Of a DNA stretch of 64,000 bases, positions 32,841 through 44,300 are shown in pieces. The DNA comes from Takakia lepidozioides (lineage: Eukaryota; Streptophyta; Takakiopsida; Takakiales; Takakiaceae): contig CM060731.1 of assembly GCA_030704615.1 (NCBI GenBank), positions 32,922,001-32,986,000 of the forward strand. Reading direction: 5' to 3'. Each line of letters opens with the position of its first letter. Within the stretch, counting starts at the first letter, position 1. The position numbers and the translations under genes were made by a program. The notes beneath the pieces are model-generated. The model was not told the origin of the DNA and did no database searches. It saw only the letters and a program-made list of their open reading frames with translations.

Positions 32841-34928
32841 TTGGCTTCTTGTTCAACAATGACATAGAGTTGGAGGCTTTTTACTTTTTACATACTGAAA
32901 GTTAGAATTATATGGGCTGCATCTTTCGAAACATCTATGTTTTAGGCCATGAGATGAGAGAAGAATATGGCTTCAAAAAAGATTTAATACTCAAGCACAA
33001 TCAATCCTTCAAACACACAAAGTCTCTCCAGACACACCGAAGCCCCCAACAGACATGCCTATATTACATGTACCACCCCAACACTTGTGGGGAATTGAAC
33101 TCCTGGGACAACGCATTGCAGCACAAGTGATCTGCAGAACAAAGTTAGAGGAAACAAACACCATCAGACTTGCCAACATTTCGGAAACAAAGGGGGCAGA
33201 AATAAACCCCATCGGTATTCATGTAGCATCCGCCAGTACAGACAATTCTTAAATGCACCCAATAGTTGCCAGAAAACTTGTTGTTACACATCTGCCTTAT
33301 TACAAAGCTATAAAACACAGAACTTATGCATATGCATCAAACACATAACGAGCCCGGGCTGCCCTTCATTGGTCAATTGCCTCCACATTATATGGAAAAT
33401 TCTCCCAAATATAAAACTTCTACGAGAACATTCTGACTACAAAAGCCAGGTTTGTTGCCAGTCGGTTGCAGTAATTTGGACTTCGCAAAGCTTAAAGTAC
33501 TAAAGCAATGCTCGTCCTCAATGCTCATCCTCAACACCTCCAAGAACCTACAAGACTACTATCTCCACCAACTTTATGAACTTACCATCACAGAACGCAC
33601 AAACCGGTTGAGGGATTGGTGTTAAAAAGGGAAGCCATGGCTGCAGCTGCGCTGGACTTCCTAATCAACTTAAACATTCTTTTGCTGACTATCCAAGGCT
33701 GAGCTTGACACCACCTCAAACACCCAAATTTCCTTTGGTCCAACTTGCTTTAGGTGCCCATAAGCCCACTTCAAGACATTCAGGTGCTTCTTGAAAGATC
33801 CATTGTAGTCTAGTTGAAGCCAATACTGTGGGTATATTATTCCCAGCATCCATAATGTCATGGGTTGGATACAGATTACCTTTTGGACGGGCATGGAGAC
33901 GGAGGCTTTCCTCCAGGGCGATGGGTCACGGAGCCCATCATATGAGCGATGCCATTCACGGCCATGGCCGTGATTATCCGTGGCATCCATAGTCGTGACT
34001 TGGCAAAAGTCTGGAGCTATGCCAAAATAAGAGAAAATGGGATTTATGAAGTTGTTATGATTCCTTCCCCAAACTGCCCCATGAGTAAAGATGAATATGT
34101 ACTGGACGCTACATACATACTAGTAACTATACACATACCTGCTTAGTATCTAAGGATTTGCACTTACACCCAGGCTCTACCACAGAATTTCTTCCCCCTT
34201 TCTTACATTCGACTTTCTTCCTTTCTTGCTCAAAGTAAGTCCCACTACCTCTCGAATCGACTAGTAGGGCTTTGCATTTAGTTGCTCTGCAATGCTTCTG
34301 GTGAGGATGAGGAGTGAACAATGTCCAAGAAAAGGTAATGGACTCAATTGGTATAAAAAGTGTGCGATCTAAGTTAGTTGTCATCAAGGGAAATCATCAA
34401 GAGCTTGTTCTTGGTGCATATATTGAGCCAACGTCTACAAATAAATATGAATGAGAAGCTGAGATTAGTAGTTTCTGCACCCCATGATTTGCTTGATTGC
34501 AATTTTGAAGGCCATATTTTTACAATGATAGACAAGATCCTAAATGATTCCTTGCCAAAAATTCTTCTCAAACGGTCGTAGTCGAGCACAAGTTTAGAAA
34601 TCATGTATACATTTTCCATCTTAAAATAAACCTCATTTCTGCACCATCGCCAGTATCAACAAAGGAAGGTTGCTTACAGTCTAGAAAGTTACTATCAGTG
34701 TTCCAATAGCTTTGGACCAGTAAGTTCTGCAAAACATTCTGAAAAGAGAGGTTCAGAAATTACTTGGACTTAGAAAGAGCTCCTCCCGCTGCTCGCTGAC
34801 GTGGCAGATTATCCCAAGCATTAACATGAAACATGAATGCTAGCAGTTGGATACTCTTTCAAACAACATTAGAGCATTGATACTCACATTTGTGGATGGC
34901 CGGATGCTGCCTTGGAATGCAGAATGAG
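32841..34928. other. unassigned intergenic stretch
   Basis: About 2.1 kb. Open frames such as 33990-33670 minus match no family I recognise. No splice-supported gene. Confidence 0.5.
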
Positions 34929-35036
34929 GTACCTTATGTTCATAGAGATGTTTTTGTCGCCCGAAGTGCTTATGTCATCGGAGATGTGAAAGTTGGGAAG
35001 AGATCCTCTAATTGGTATGGGTGCGTGCCTCGAGGC
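34929..35036 (+). pseudogene. gamma carbonic anhydrase-like single-exon relic
   Basis: The text VPYVHRDVFVARSAYVIGDV and GKRSSNWYGCVPRG matches the start of the left-handed beta-helix of mitochondrial gamma carbonic anhydrases, complex I subunits in plants. Similarity starts and stops sharply. No donor splice site follows and the helix turns with the zinc-binding histidines are absent. The piece looks like a transposed or duplicated exon rather than a gene. I judge it from motif wording only. Confidence 0.6.
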
Positions 35037-35339
35037 AAGCAAACCCTCAAACCTTGGCCAACTTGGTATCGGCTTCCGCTATTTGCTTTTGTAATGTTTC
35101 GGTGACAGTAAGACATTGTTCTTAAATCCATTGCATGGATTTATGGCAGGGCAACAAAGTTACTATAGGTACAACTTAATTAGCCTCGCATAAAGGGGCC
35201 AATCCCAAATGTTTACAATCTAAGAAATTGGGGATTCACCCTAAACTATGTAGTGTCTTTGGCTTCTGTGAGATGGTGGTGACAATTGATGAGAACCTCA
35301 AGCATTCTCAACATCTATGGTGGATGTGAGGAGGGCATA
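35037..35339. other. unassigned spacer
   Basis: About 300 bases between the carbonic anhydrase relic and the gypsy remnant. Nothing recognised. Confidence 0.5.
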
Positions 35340-35344
35340 ACGCA

Positions 35345-37343
35345 GTTCTGCATTCATGCATAGTGGAGAACGAAGCATTTGTTGGCATTGGGGCCACTCT
35401 TCAGAATGGAGTGGTTGTGGCATATGCTAGCCGCTCAAACAATGATGCCGAGGCGAAGTATAGTTCATATGAAGTGGAGTATCTAGCTGCGGTATGGGCA
35501 GTAACACATTTCAGATGCTACCTCTATGGCAATCTCTTCACCCTTATCACGGATCACCAACCATTGAAGTGGTTGATGGAGTCAGACAAGCTTACAGGGA
35601 AGCTTGCACGGTGGGCACTTATGCTTCAAGAATATGACTTTCAGGTGGTGCATCGAGCCGGTATTGTCAATCGGGATGCAGATGGATTGAGTCGTAATCC
35701 ATGCACGAGTGAGCATGATGATACTGAAGCTCGGTGGCATGGTGAGACGGATGAGGAGATGGTGCCAGGATGACATGCATCTGCCTTTTTGTGCATCCTA
35801 GCAATGGGAGCTCAAGCTGGTCCATCCCATAGCATTGGTCATGTAGATGGTGTGCATGACGATCCGGAGATCAGTGAGGAGCTTGGTGGTGCTAAGGATG
35901 TGCATGAAGATGCAGCAGTGTTGGCCTACCTTTGTATTAGAGAGACAGCAGCCAGTGTGACTGCTAAGGAAAGAGATTGGATCCTACAACGAGCCAAGAG
36001 GTTCAAGTGGGAGGGGACTCATCTATTCCGAGTATGGGAGGATGGATGAGTGAGGATTGTGCCTCATCCAACACAACGAGCGCGATTGGTACGCCATGCC
36101 CATGAGGAGTTATGACATTTTTGGGTGCGACACACTCATAGTTTGTTGCAAGGACAGTACTGGTGGCCGGGCATGCACACGGATGTGCAACAGTTAGTGG
36201 CAAGGTGCATGGTGTGTGATAAAGTGGGAGCTTCTTACAATGCACCTACTCCACAATTGCATCCTTTACCCATTATGGGTTTGGGCTATCGTTGGAGTCT
36301 TGACTTCGCAGGCCCATTACCACTAACGACTCATCATAACAAGTATGTGCTGGTGATGGTGAAACATTTCTCCAAGTGGATTGAACTGGTGGCATTGCCT
36401 GACAAGGTAAGTGAGGGGGCTGCGTATGCATTCTTAGATCGAGTGCTTAGCCAATTTGGTGCTCTAGCCGAGGTACTCACAGACCAGGGGAGAGAGTTTT
36501 TGGGGGAGTTTCAGGCTTTGTGTAAGCAAGCCTTGATAGATCACCGCACTACTTCTCGGGATCATCTCGAGGCTGATGGCCTGGCAGAGAGGGTTGTACA
36601 AACAGTCAAGCGAGGCTTGCGCAAGTATGGCTTGCATAAGGGACACTTAGGAGATTGGGACCTTCAGCTACCTTGGTTGGCCATGGGCTACAGGTTTAGC
36701 AAACAAGCATCGCTTGCCTCGTTCTCGCCTTATTTCCTTCTCTTTGGCCGAGAGCCAGATTTGCCTGCATTTATTCACAGGGAGACTGCAGTAGTTCTCA
36801 ACCTTGATGATCCGGATGTGTAGACACAAGCATGTGCCCAGCGGGCAGAGTTGTTCATGCCTATGGCTTTTGAGAACCTTGCTATTGCCCAACACCGAGA
36901 CACATTGAGGTACGCCGCTATATGTGGAGGGGGATATCGGCTAGGTGTTCGGCGTTTCCACCCTGGGGACTATGTGTATCTGCAGCAGACATCATCTACG
37001 ACTTTGGATGTCACATGCAGCAGGGCGTGTGATTCTAAGGGTCCGGGAGGTGTTGCCTTCAGGAGTGTTGATTCAAGAGGGTCGAGATGGCATGGTATGG
37101 AAGGACCATGTGCGCAATTGTGCGCCATATCAGCTTCTACATGTGGATGAGAGGATAGATCCCAACCTTGCAGTGGTACCTGCAGGGTTGCGTTGCATGT
37201 TATGTGGGCATGCTGGTGGTGCCGCGACCATGTTGGTGTGTGACAAATGCTCAAGGGGGTGGCACATGGGATGCTTGACATCGCCACTTGAGGAGGTTCC
37301 TAGTGGAGAATGGTTGTGTCCACGATGCCTTGGACATAGATAG
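35345..37343 (+). pseudogene. gypsy pol: RNase H, integrase and C-terminal PHD finger
   Basis: RNase H reads GIGATLQNGVVVAYASR, YEVEYLAAVWAV and TDHQPLKWLM. The integrase zinc region has HAHEEL...HTHSLL...CMVCDK. The core has LDFAGPLP, LTDQGREF and ADGLAERVVQTVKR, so the three acidic positions are present. One frame runs from the start to about 37000 with stops at 35771, 36047, 36113 (all TGA) and 36821 (TAG). It then shifts by one base. After the shift come LRVREVLPSG, GRDGMVWKDHVRNC and a C4HC3 PHD finger (37188-37335): CMLC, CDKC, H, C, C, C with the conserved Trp before the last pair. No chromodomain is seen. Confidence 0.87.
37188..37335 (+). other. PHD finger at the end of the gypsy integrase
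   Basis: The cysteine/histidine order is C-x2-C, C-x2-C, H-x2-C, C-x2-C with Trp two residues before the last pair, the PHD rather than RING layout. PHD fingers bind histone H3 tails, so by analogy with chromodomains it could guide integration. That role is inference. Confidence 0.8.
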
Positions 37344-37600
37344 TGGGCATGACAATGGTGGAATTGACAAGTGATCCGAGGTCTAGCTGATGGGAGCTCA
37401 ACGCCATGGATACTTAATTGAAGATCATGGATTGCAGGAATGCGAGTAACAATGGGGCTACTTTTGCACCCGGCCTCTTGATCTATTGACTTTAGGTACT
37501 GGGACATGTGCGATTGAAGACCAAGCGATGATTTTATTGAGATGGATATTTGTCAGCTATCCGGTGTTAGAGAGACCTAATCACCAGCTAGGGGGGCGAT

Positions 37601-38142
37601 TGTGGCATAGCTTTCTAGGATTGTGTGCTTAGAAATATATGGTGGACAGCGATGTATGTTGTGGCACGATGCTTAGGTGCCCGACAGCTGTTATGGTTTT
37701 AGTCATGGTTAACTAGAATTACCTACTTCTAGTTAACTATGACATTTTGGATATTTATATTTGTATTTTGTGTGTTGGGACTTCATTTGGTCTCATATGC
37801 CAAGTGAGGTGTCAAACCTCACTTGGGACATGGGGATGGGTTTTCCCCTTGTGAGTGTTGAGGAGGGCTCATCTTCTTGTAGTTGAGCCTCCATGAGCCT
37901 TTCCCACCTCCATAGCTTTAGGTATTGAGAGGGGGTGTGGTGAGGGCTTTGTAGGATGGATTCCTTTAGCATATGTGCCCTTGGCTTGACTTAGTTTATG
38001 TGATTGAGTGGATTCATGAGTGGAGTGTTTCCATTGTGTGTTCACTTCCATTATCATTGTGGCATAGCTTTCTAGGATTGTGTGCTTAGAATGTATGGTG
38101 GACAGCGATGTATGTTGTGGCACAATGCTTAGGTGCACGACA
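37601..38142 (+). repeat. gypsy 3' LTR followed directly by the start of a second LTR
   Basis: The sequence tgtggcatagctttctagga starts at 37601 and again at 38058. The next roughly 85 bases are nearly identical, and then the second copy diverges after 38142. The spacing gives an LTR of about 457 bases if the two are head to tail. Confidence 0.65.
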
Positions 38143-38948
38143 AGTTGTACTTGTTCATTCGGCATGAGCAATGCAAGTTGCCATGGCATAATAGACCCCC
38201 CTTGTGCAAATACAGTTTGTCCACTTTGTAGGTCCAAATATGTGTGGGCTCACATGCAGTGTAGGCCATTGACCTCAAATGCAAAGTGTTCAACCCCAGT
38301 ATTGATATTAGTAATCCAACACATCAAAATGGTATCATGATACGACAACACGCTCTTAAATGTCCAAATTGCATCTGAACATAGTGATAGGGTCAGTATA
38401 CATCGAATTCAACTTGGCACACCTTAATCGCTGCCACGAAATCACATTTAACAAAAACATCCCACAAATTGGAAGAATTCAATAAAGGAATGTGCAGACT
38501 CCAACAACGGAAGAATGCAAGCCAAACCAAGTAGAATTTTAACATCACATAGGAGCTCGCAGTGGATTTGGCTTGCTGGTTGGTAGGACTGTCCACAACC
38601 ATTTTAACCAACAAGGTCCTGTATTTTGCCATGACACACTTCGCATGACTCAACATAAAGGTTCAACGTGGGTACATGCCTCTCCTAATTGGTACTTTTT
38701 CCTTATTCCGGAGGTGTACCAATTAACCAGGGTAGGCTGTAACATAAACACGGGCTGAAAATTACGGTTAAATCTAATATTGATTAGTATTAACAAAAAA
38801 TAATTAATATGTACCCCAGTCGCTGAAAAAATAAAATCGATGAAGAGCCGGATGATATCTATGAGTTTGTCTAGGTGGTAAGTTGCATGGACCCACATGG
38901 CTACCGGATGTGGGCCCATTTGCAGTCCATGCCCAAGCGAGATTTGGG
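38143..38948. other. unassigned intergenic stretch
   Basis: No gene or element recognised. Confidence 0.5.
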
Positions 38949-38978
38949 GAACATTCTAGAATAAATAACGTTCTAGAG
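38949..38978 (+). promoter_or_regulatory. heat-shock element match
   Basis: GAACATTCTAGAA at 38949-38961 is a perfect GAAnnTTCnnGAA element. TTCTAGAG follows at 38971-38978. Heat-shock factor trimers bind three such units. Whether a promoter exists here is unknown. Confidence 0.45.
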
Positions 38979-39129
38979 GGAGCGCCCAAAGTGTTTATGT
39001 CGTCACGTCTATAATGTTTCGGTAGTCGCGTAGGACTGTACCAACGTAAGAGGTCAGCGTAGTGCATAGTAGCAAAGGTGTAGAGGGTACAAGGGTGCAC
39101 AACAGCAAAGGCGAGCTACAAGGGCCAGC

Positions 39130-39294
39130 ATGGAGGCAACGAAAAGCACCACCGTTGCAGTGGAAACGTGTGGGAAGAGAGGGAGGGGTCGACCTAGGAA
39201 ACTGATGACGATGAAGGACAAAGTTGCAACAAAAGCCTTTGAGGTGATGTATAGTTGGCATAGGAGGATGCGATGTCTAGGTGCAACTTTTTGA
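39130..39294 (+). CDS. small open frame with an AT-hook, uncertain
   Basis: A 54-codon frame starts at ATG 39130 and contains GKRGRGRPRKL, a textbook AT-hook (GRP core flanked by basic residues) that binds the minor groove of AT-rich DNA. It lies 150 bases downstream of the heat-shock-element match. Nothing else in the peptide is recognisable, and no homolog or splice context supports it. It may be one exon of a gene, a relic or chance. Confidence 0.25.
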   Translation: MEATKSTTVAVETCGKRGRGRPRKLMTMKDKVATKAFEVMYSWHRRMRCLGATF

Positions 39295-39904
39295 GTCTTT
39301 AAGAAAATTTATAACAGATAATCGTTTTGCTAGGTTTTTGGTTGTCGAACGTGGAGGTACGATGTCCCAATACATTTTCAAATGGTAATCAAAATATTAA
39401 CTGTAAGTATTATTCAGGTTAACGAACTGATAAAAATGTATCTAGAGTGGGACATATGTCCACCACTCAGACAAGATTTTATAAATCAGGTACGTTTTTG
39501 CGGAAGGGTATGAATCTGGCCAGGTGTGGAGCTTTGTGGCGGACAATGCTGATGCCAAAAGAACCCACTGTGGAAATAGTGAAAGATATCTTTTTCCATG
39601 ACGAGGTAAAGCGGGGTCCACGATATTTTGGAGGTGAAGTAGGTCCACCATATTTTTTATGAAGAGTCATATACATGAGAGCCCTTCAGATCTTAATATC
39701 GCATATGCTGATTGTTTTAGCGAAACAGTTATTAATCAAGAACCATACTAACATTCCTATGTATCATGGACATGTGAACCTTGACGTTTGTATCACCGGA
39801 CCAATGCTGATTGTTATATGAAAAATTACCTATCTATTGCAGTTACTCTCATCGCGTTATATGCTGCTGTCTTTGGAATTTTGGAAGATACTGATGTGAA
39901 TAAC
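39295..39904. other. unassigned intergenic stretch
   Basis: No gene or element recognised. Confidence 0.5.
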
Positions 39905-40525
39905 AATTACCAACTCAATTGGTTAGTGCACTAAGTGCCGCCCAAATGATTCTAGGGTCAAATCCTGCTACTTGACGAATGTGGTATACTCTTCTCCCCC
40001 TTCCCTTCCCTTGGGTGGTGTCCCATTTCTACACCTTCATGGCGCGGTTATTGTGAAAGAGGTTATTTTCAGTGTTGGGAGGTTCTTTGATTCAGCTACA
40101 AACTACAAACCCCCGGAGGTTATCAAGAAGGTTATATGGATATATAACCCTGGTTCTCAAAAAACAAATAACTGGCAAAGGCTCATAACCGCCGGTTACG
40201 TAGATTTAAAGATAACCAGCCTGAAAACCGTCAAAGATCCGCCAAAGACCCGCTAGTTATTTGATGAAAACCACCGGTTTTTTTAGGTTCTTACAATTAA
40301 CTGGAACTGTGGTTTTTTTCCATTAAAAAAATCTTAAAAAACGGAACCGGGGTTCTTTGATCCTAAGATTTTGTTTGAAAACCGGAACCGGAGGTTATGA
40401 AAGAAATCAAATAACCGCCCAACACAGGCTATTTTCTCCTCTCACTATAACTAAGGGGCCTTGATTTGTGAGCTGTCGCTCTCAGGTGTTTCCCTTTTTC
40501 TCTTACAAAAAGATAAAAAATAAAA
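39905..40525 (+). mobile_element. tRNA-derived SINE, split by a MITE
   Basis: The head has an A-box-like aactcaattggttag (39912-39926) and a B-box-like gggtcaaatcc (39955-39965) 43 bases apart, the spacing of a pol III promoter. The body (40015-40069, resuming 40436) matches 6931-7045. The tail is A-rich (40505-40525). A 358-base MITE with target duplications sits inside. The outer ends are approximate. Confidence 0.65.
40070..40427. mobile_element. hAT-type MITE with 8-base target duplication
   Basis: The ends CAGTGTTGGGaGGTTcTTTGATT and the reverse complement CTGTGTTGGGcGGTTaTTTGATT form inverted repeats of about 23 bases. The flanks gttatttt (40062-40069) and gctatttt (40428-40435) match at 7 of 8 bases. 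The related SINE copy at about 6968-6985 has one uninterrupted gttattttctcctctc, which is the empty site. An 8-base duplication and a CAGTG start fit the hAT superfamily. The 358-base interior codes for nothing and is full of degenerate ggaaccgg/aaccgcc motifs. Confidence 0.85.
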
Positions 40526-40529
40526 TTAA

Positions 40530-41935
40530 TATTAATTCAGGTCAACCCGGGTTAGCGCTGAGCGGGTATGCAAGCGACAACGGGCCAAGGCAGCAGGTGT
40601 TCCCCACACGTGGGACCCGCCCTGTTAAGTGACTTGTCCCCTCTGCGCCGTGCACCCTGTGTCAGCTCATATATCCGGCCTGCTCACCGGTCACCTGTTA
40701 GCTGCCGGTCATCAGAGACGGGCAGCTGGCCTGCATATGGCCACTTTTGGACGACTATGATTGGCTCTGACCCAACTCCTGGAATAGTATGCATCGTGCT
40801 GCAAGCTTGCAGGTAATTCCGCCAACGTAACTGCCACATTTACTCTCATATGCCACCAACAACGTTTAGTCAGGTTGTGAGAAGTTGCAGGACTGACGGC
40901 GACGTGTCAAGGATTTGAGCCCAAGACCTGCGATATTGTACGGTGGAATGGACCCATGATTGGTCGCTACTCATGCAACTTATCTGGCCGTGTTAGTTCG
41001 GGAGATCAGGACCTCTTTGAGGTGCCAAAGTCATCACCACCTCTCACTCTCTCTATCCACCAATTTCCTTGGATAACTGGTTCCGTCATGGGCCTATGAA
41101 TGGCCACTAGACTCCTTGTTTTTTGGCCACTTGGCAAACATTTTTTTTTAAACTTATTGACCATACCCTAAGAAAGTATGATACCTAGTACCTTGGCAAT
41201 TTCGACACAAATTATAATATTTCAAAGATTGTTGAAAATTTTGGAAATTGATTTTGTGAAATTAAATAACTTTGTGAATGATAATAAAGCATCTTTTAGG
41301 AATATTCCATGTGTTGAAATGAAATTCTCAAATTACAATAAATATTCGACAGCTGATTGTTGATCTTTCCAAGGTACTCGGTAGTCCAAGGGGGCAGGGT
41401 GCACAGAAACATTCTGATTGGTTCAATTTTTGAAACAACATAACTTTGTGTAAATTTCATGAAATCAAGTTGCTCCAAATGCGTTGGCATGATGTGGAAT
41501 GTGGGACATCTTATAAATTCTACCCGAGATAAGAATGACGAGAATTCATCGTTAGATTTTCCGCCATCATTAGATGAACGGTCACCTAACTTTGCAGCTC
41601 ATTCGGCTGGAGGCTTCTATCTCTTGATGAGAATGCCGCATAGCTTTATAAAAAGACCCAATTGGGGTGACTGTACAAAAGGGCCTCCACCGTCCCTTTC
41701 TAACCTTTGAAAAAAATAAAAAATCTTTAACCATTGGAACTTAGGGTGCCTTCCTCTCCCTTCCCACATTAATATCTCATGCTCCCTCACAACCACAACC
41801 AAATCTACAGAATGTTCCTCTGGAACCATATATTCCTACTGAATCAAATATGGCTCTGTTCCCTGTTCCTGCGGCTGGCATAAAACAGCACGAGCATTTC
41901 GAGTTGCTATTATAACATTTAAAGGCTGTATTTTA
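40530..41935. other. unassigned intergenic stretch
   Basis: About 1.4 kb without recognisable genes; AT-rich from 41110 onward. Confidence 0.5.
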
Positions 41936-44300
41936 TTTTATTTTATTTATTTTTAAAGGGGGAGCAGGGGGCCCTTTTAATCAAATTAAATGAAACAAAG
42001 GTTCACATTAAGGTGGAAAAAATAACCACCAGGGAGGCCGTAGAGGCTCACTGAGGGGGAACTTCCCCGGACAAGCATACTAACTAAGAGCAAATCAGCG
42101 GAGGATCTGAAAAAGATGAGTGCAGCTAGAGTGCATGAGGAGAGATAAAGCAAGTGAGCCTAAGAGCAAGGCTGATAAGCAGCCACGGAGAATATAACAC
42201 GCAGAACAGTTGCTTGGGTGGCTAAAGAGTACCCAAGTCTGGAGCAGGTAGAAGTTTTGAGAAAAGATCTTGAGAAAAGATTCTTGAGCTATGTGCTAAA
42301 AACGCAGCTGAGTCCTAGACTTGGCAACTCGAGGCTTCTTGTGCCTCCAGTTGAAATCCACATCATCCCCATCACCAGGAGATATCCCATGAATTGGGAG
42401 TGGAGACTTTCCAGCAGTACCGCATGTTGGGAAGACAAGTTCCGAGAATGTCATTTTTACCCCAGGACTGTTGAAAGCTATTGATGAGCCACCTGCCACG
42501 TTGTTCTGAAGATCTGGAAACAGCTGCACACAACATATCCCAAGCCTTCCTTCTTTAAGAAAACCGGTCTGCTCTTTTCTGATGATCTGAGGGAGCAAGG
42601 GCTGGATTCTCAAAGCAAGCGCCTTGGCTATAATCTTGTATGTAGAGTTGAGTAGGGTGATAGGTCGGTAGTTAGTTACTTTGTCCCTCTCCCCCTTTTT
42701 GTAGATGAGAGTGATAAGGCCTTCGGAGATCTGAGAGGGCATCACCTGCTTCTGGAAGATGTCGTTGGCCATACCCAGAAAGTCATCTCCAAGAGTTCCC
42801 CACAAAGATTTGAAAAGCTCAATGGGCAGACCATCTGGACCTGGGCTTTTAAGGGATGCCAAGGCATCTACTGCCTTACCCAGCTCAGACTCAGTAAAGG
42901 GTTATGCTAAGTTGGATTTATCTGCAGCAGATAGGGCACAGGGTATATTTCTCAAGAGAGCATTTCTTGCTTCGTTTATCTCTGGAGTGTGTTTTTTTTT
43001 TTTCAAAGAGTTGTCTGAAGAAGTCGGCTGCAATGGTGGTCATCTTCTTCAGGACAACACTTGGAATGCCAGCATCATCACGCAAAGAGGGGATCAAAGT
43101 AGAAGCACGACGCTGAGCAGCTTTAGCAAAGAAATATTTAGACATTTTTTCCCCCTTCAACGTCCAATTTACCCCTGCCTTGACCCTAATGAACTACTCC
43201 CTGGATGTAACAACAAAGAGAGATTCTCTTTGGCTGTTTTGTAGGAGATCATGGTTTGAGGGTCATCTCTACCTTCTTGAAGCTGGTACTGACAGACATG
43301 AAAGGCATTGTGTGAGTGCCCTCTCTTTTCTAGAGGTGTCTTCGGCCTTTTTCCTAGACAATTCCTGACAGATGCCTCTCAACTTCTGCAGCTTGGATAG
43401 AAATTGGAGAGTGGGAGAGGTGAAAGGTAGGTCAGCAGAGGACCAAACTCTTTGAAGCTCTAGAACAACCCCTGGGTCTTTGAGGAGGGAGGGGTTGAGC
43501 TTAAAGAATCCCCTACCCTTTGCTCTTGTCCCCGGGGTGTGTAAAGAGAGATTGACAATGGAGTGGTCAAAACCAGGAGGCACTGGGAGTAAAGGGGATC
43601 TGATAGTCCAATTTAACAGGTGCTCAGAGCAATAGATTCTATCTAGACGAGCCAAGGAGAGATTTGGAGACTCCCTGTTATTCGACCATGTAAATTTCAG
43701 CTCTCCTTCAGCTGGGGTGGTGGCGTCGAGCAAACCCACCGCCATGCATAGAGAGTCCCAAGAGTCTCTTTCAGCAACAGACAGGCCATGAACGTTAGAA
43801 CCGAAGCGATCATTATCAAACTCCACCATGTTAAAATCCCCACCCACAATCCAATGTTGGATGTCACCAAGCTGCAGCATTTTCAACCTTATAAGAGACC
43901 ACAGCTCTATACATCCTTCCTCACCATTGGGAGCATAAAACATTTAACACCCCCACACTCCCAATCGCTGGACCCATATGCAGAACGACTAGCTGAACCC
44001 TACCCTGAAGCCATATGTCATTAGAAAAAACAGAGGGCCCCAAGGAGGGGGAAATAAAAGTTGTTGTGCCACCTCTAGTGTCAACGATCGTGGGGTTCCA
44101 GAATGCGGAGGTAGGAGGCCACATAGAAGTCCCCAAAGATGCAATTTTGGCTTGGTCGAGCTTATGCTCTTGGAGAAAGATTAGAGAAGATTTGTTTATG
44201 AGATTGGAGGCCCATTGTCTGATTCTGGCCCTTTTTGGGGCTGAGTGATCAGATCCAATGCCACGGATATTCCACGTAGAAAGAGAGAAATTCATTGTAT
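41936..44300 (-). mobile_element. L1-like LINE, RT core deleted (LINE C)
   Basis: The minus-strand 3' end at 41936 has an A-rich tail (seen as tattttattttatt on the plus strand). ORF2 starts at 44295 with a nearly complete endonuclease and linker. RT motifs then appear around 42860-42560 (SPGPDGLPIELF, LIYKKG, NYRPITLLNSTYKI). The frame then passes directly into unrelated C-terminal sequence, so the RT palm with YADD is deleted. The 5' end stops just upstream of ORF2. It belongs to the same family as LINE A. Confidence 0.9.
42296..44295 (-). pseudogene. LINE C ORF2: endonuclease plus truncated reverse transcriptase
   Basis: The endonuclease is readable in two overlapping frames (44295-43921 and 43943-43269). 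Its motifs are NIRGIGSD, FLQEHKL, WIVGGDFNMV, FTWSNNRESP, LARLDRIYCS and PGFDHSIV, covering the catalytic Asn, Glu, Asp and His positions. The linker (about 43160-42918, GEKMSKYFFAKAAQ) and RT fingers (42862-42520) follow in different frames. The loss between TGFLKEGRL and the C-terminal tail removes the fingers/palm core. The frameshift at about 43930 is the other clear lesion. Confidence 0.87.

Larger units (their letters stand above)
35340..38142 (+). mobile_element. Ty3/gypsy retrotransposon, 5'-truncated, with 3' LTR sequence
   Basis: RNase H, integrase and a C-terminal PHD finger are followed by a polypurine-like aggggggcga (37590-37599) and LTR sequence from 37601. Everything upstream of RNase H (gag, protease, RT) is gone. 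The reading frame carries several stops and one frameshift, so the copy is dead. Confidence 0.88.

Noticed and set aside
40905-40990. Possible minus-strand tRNA-like boxes (ggctcaaatcc)
   Set aside because: The B box is fair but no convincing A box or acceptor-stem pairing was found.
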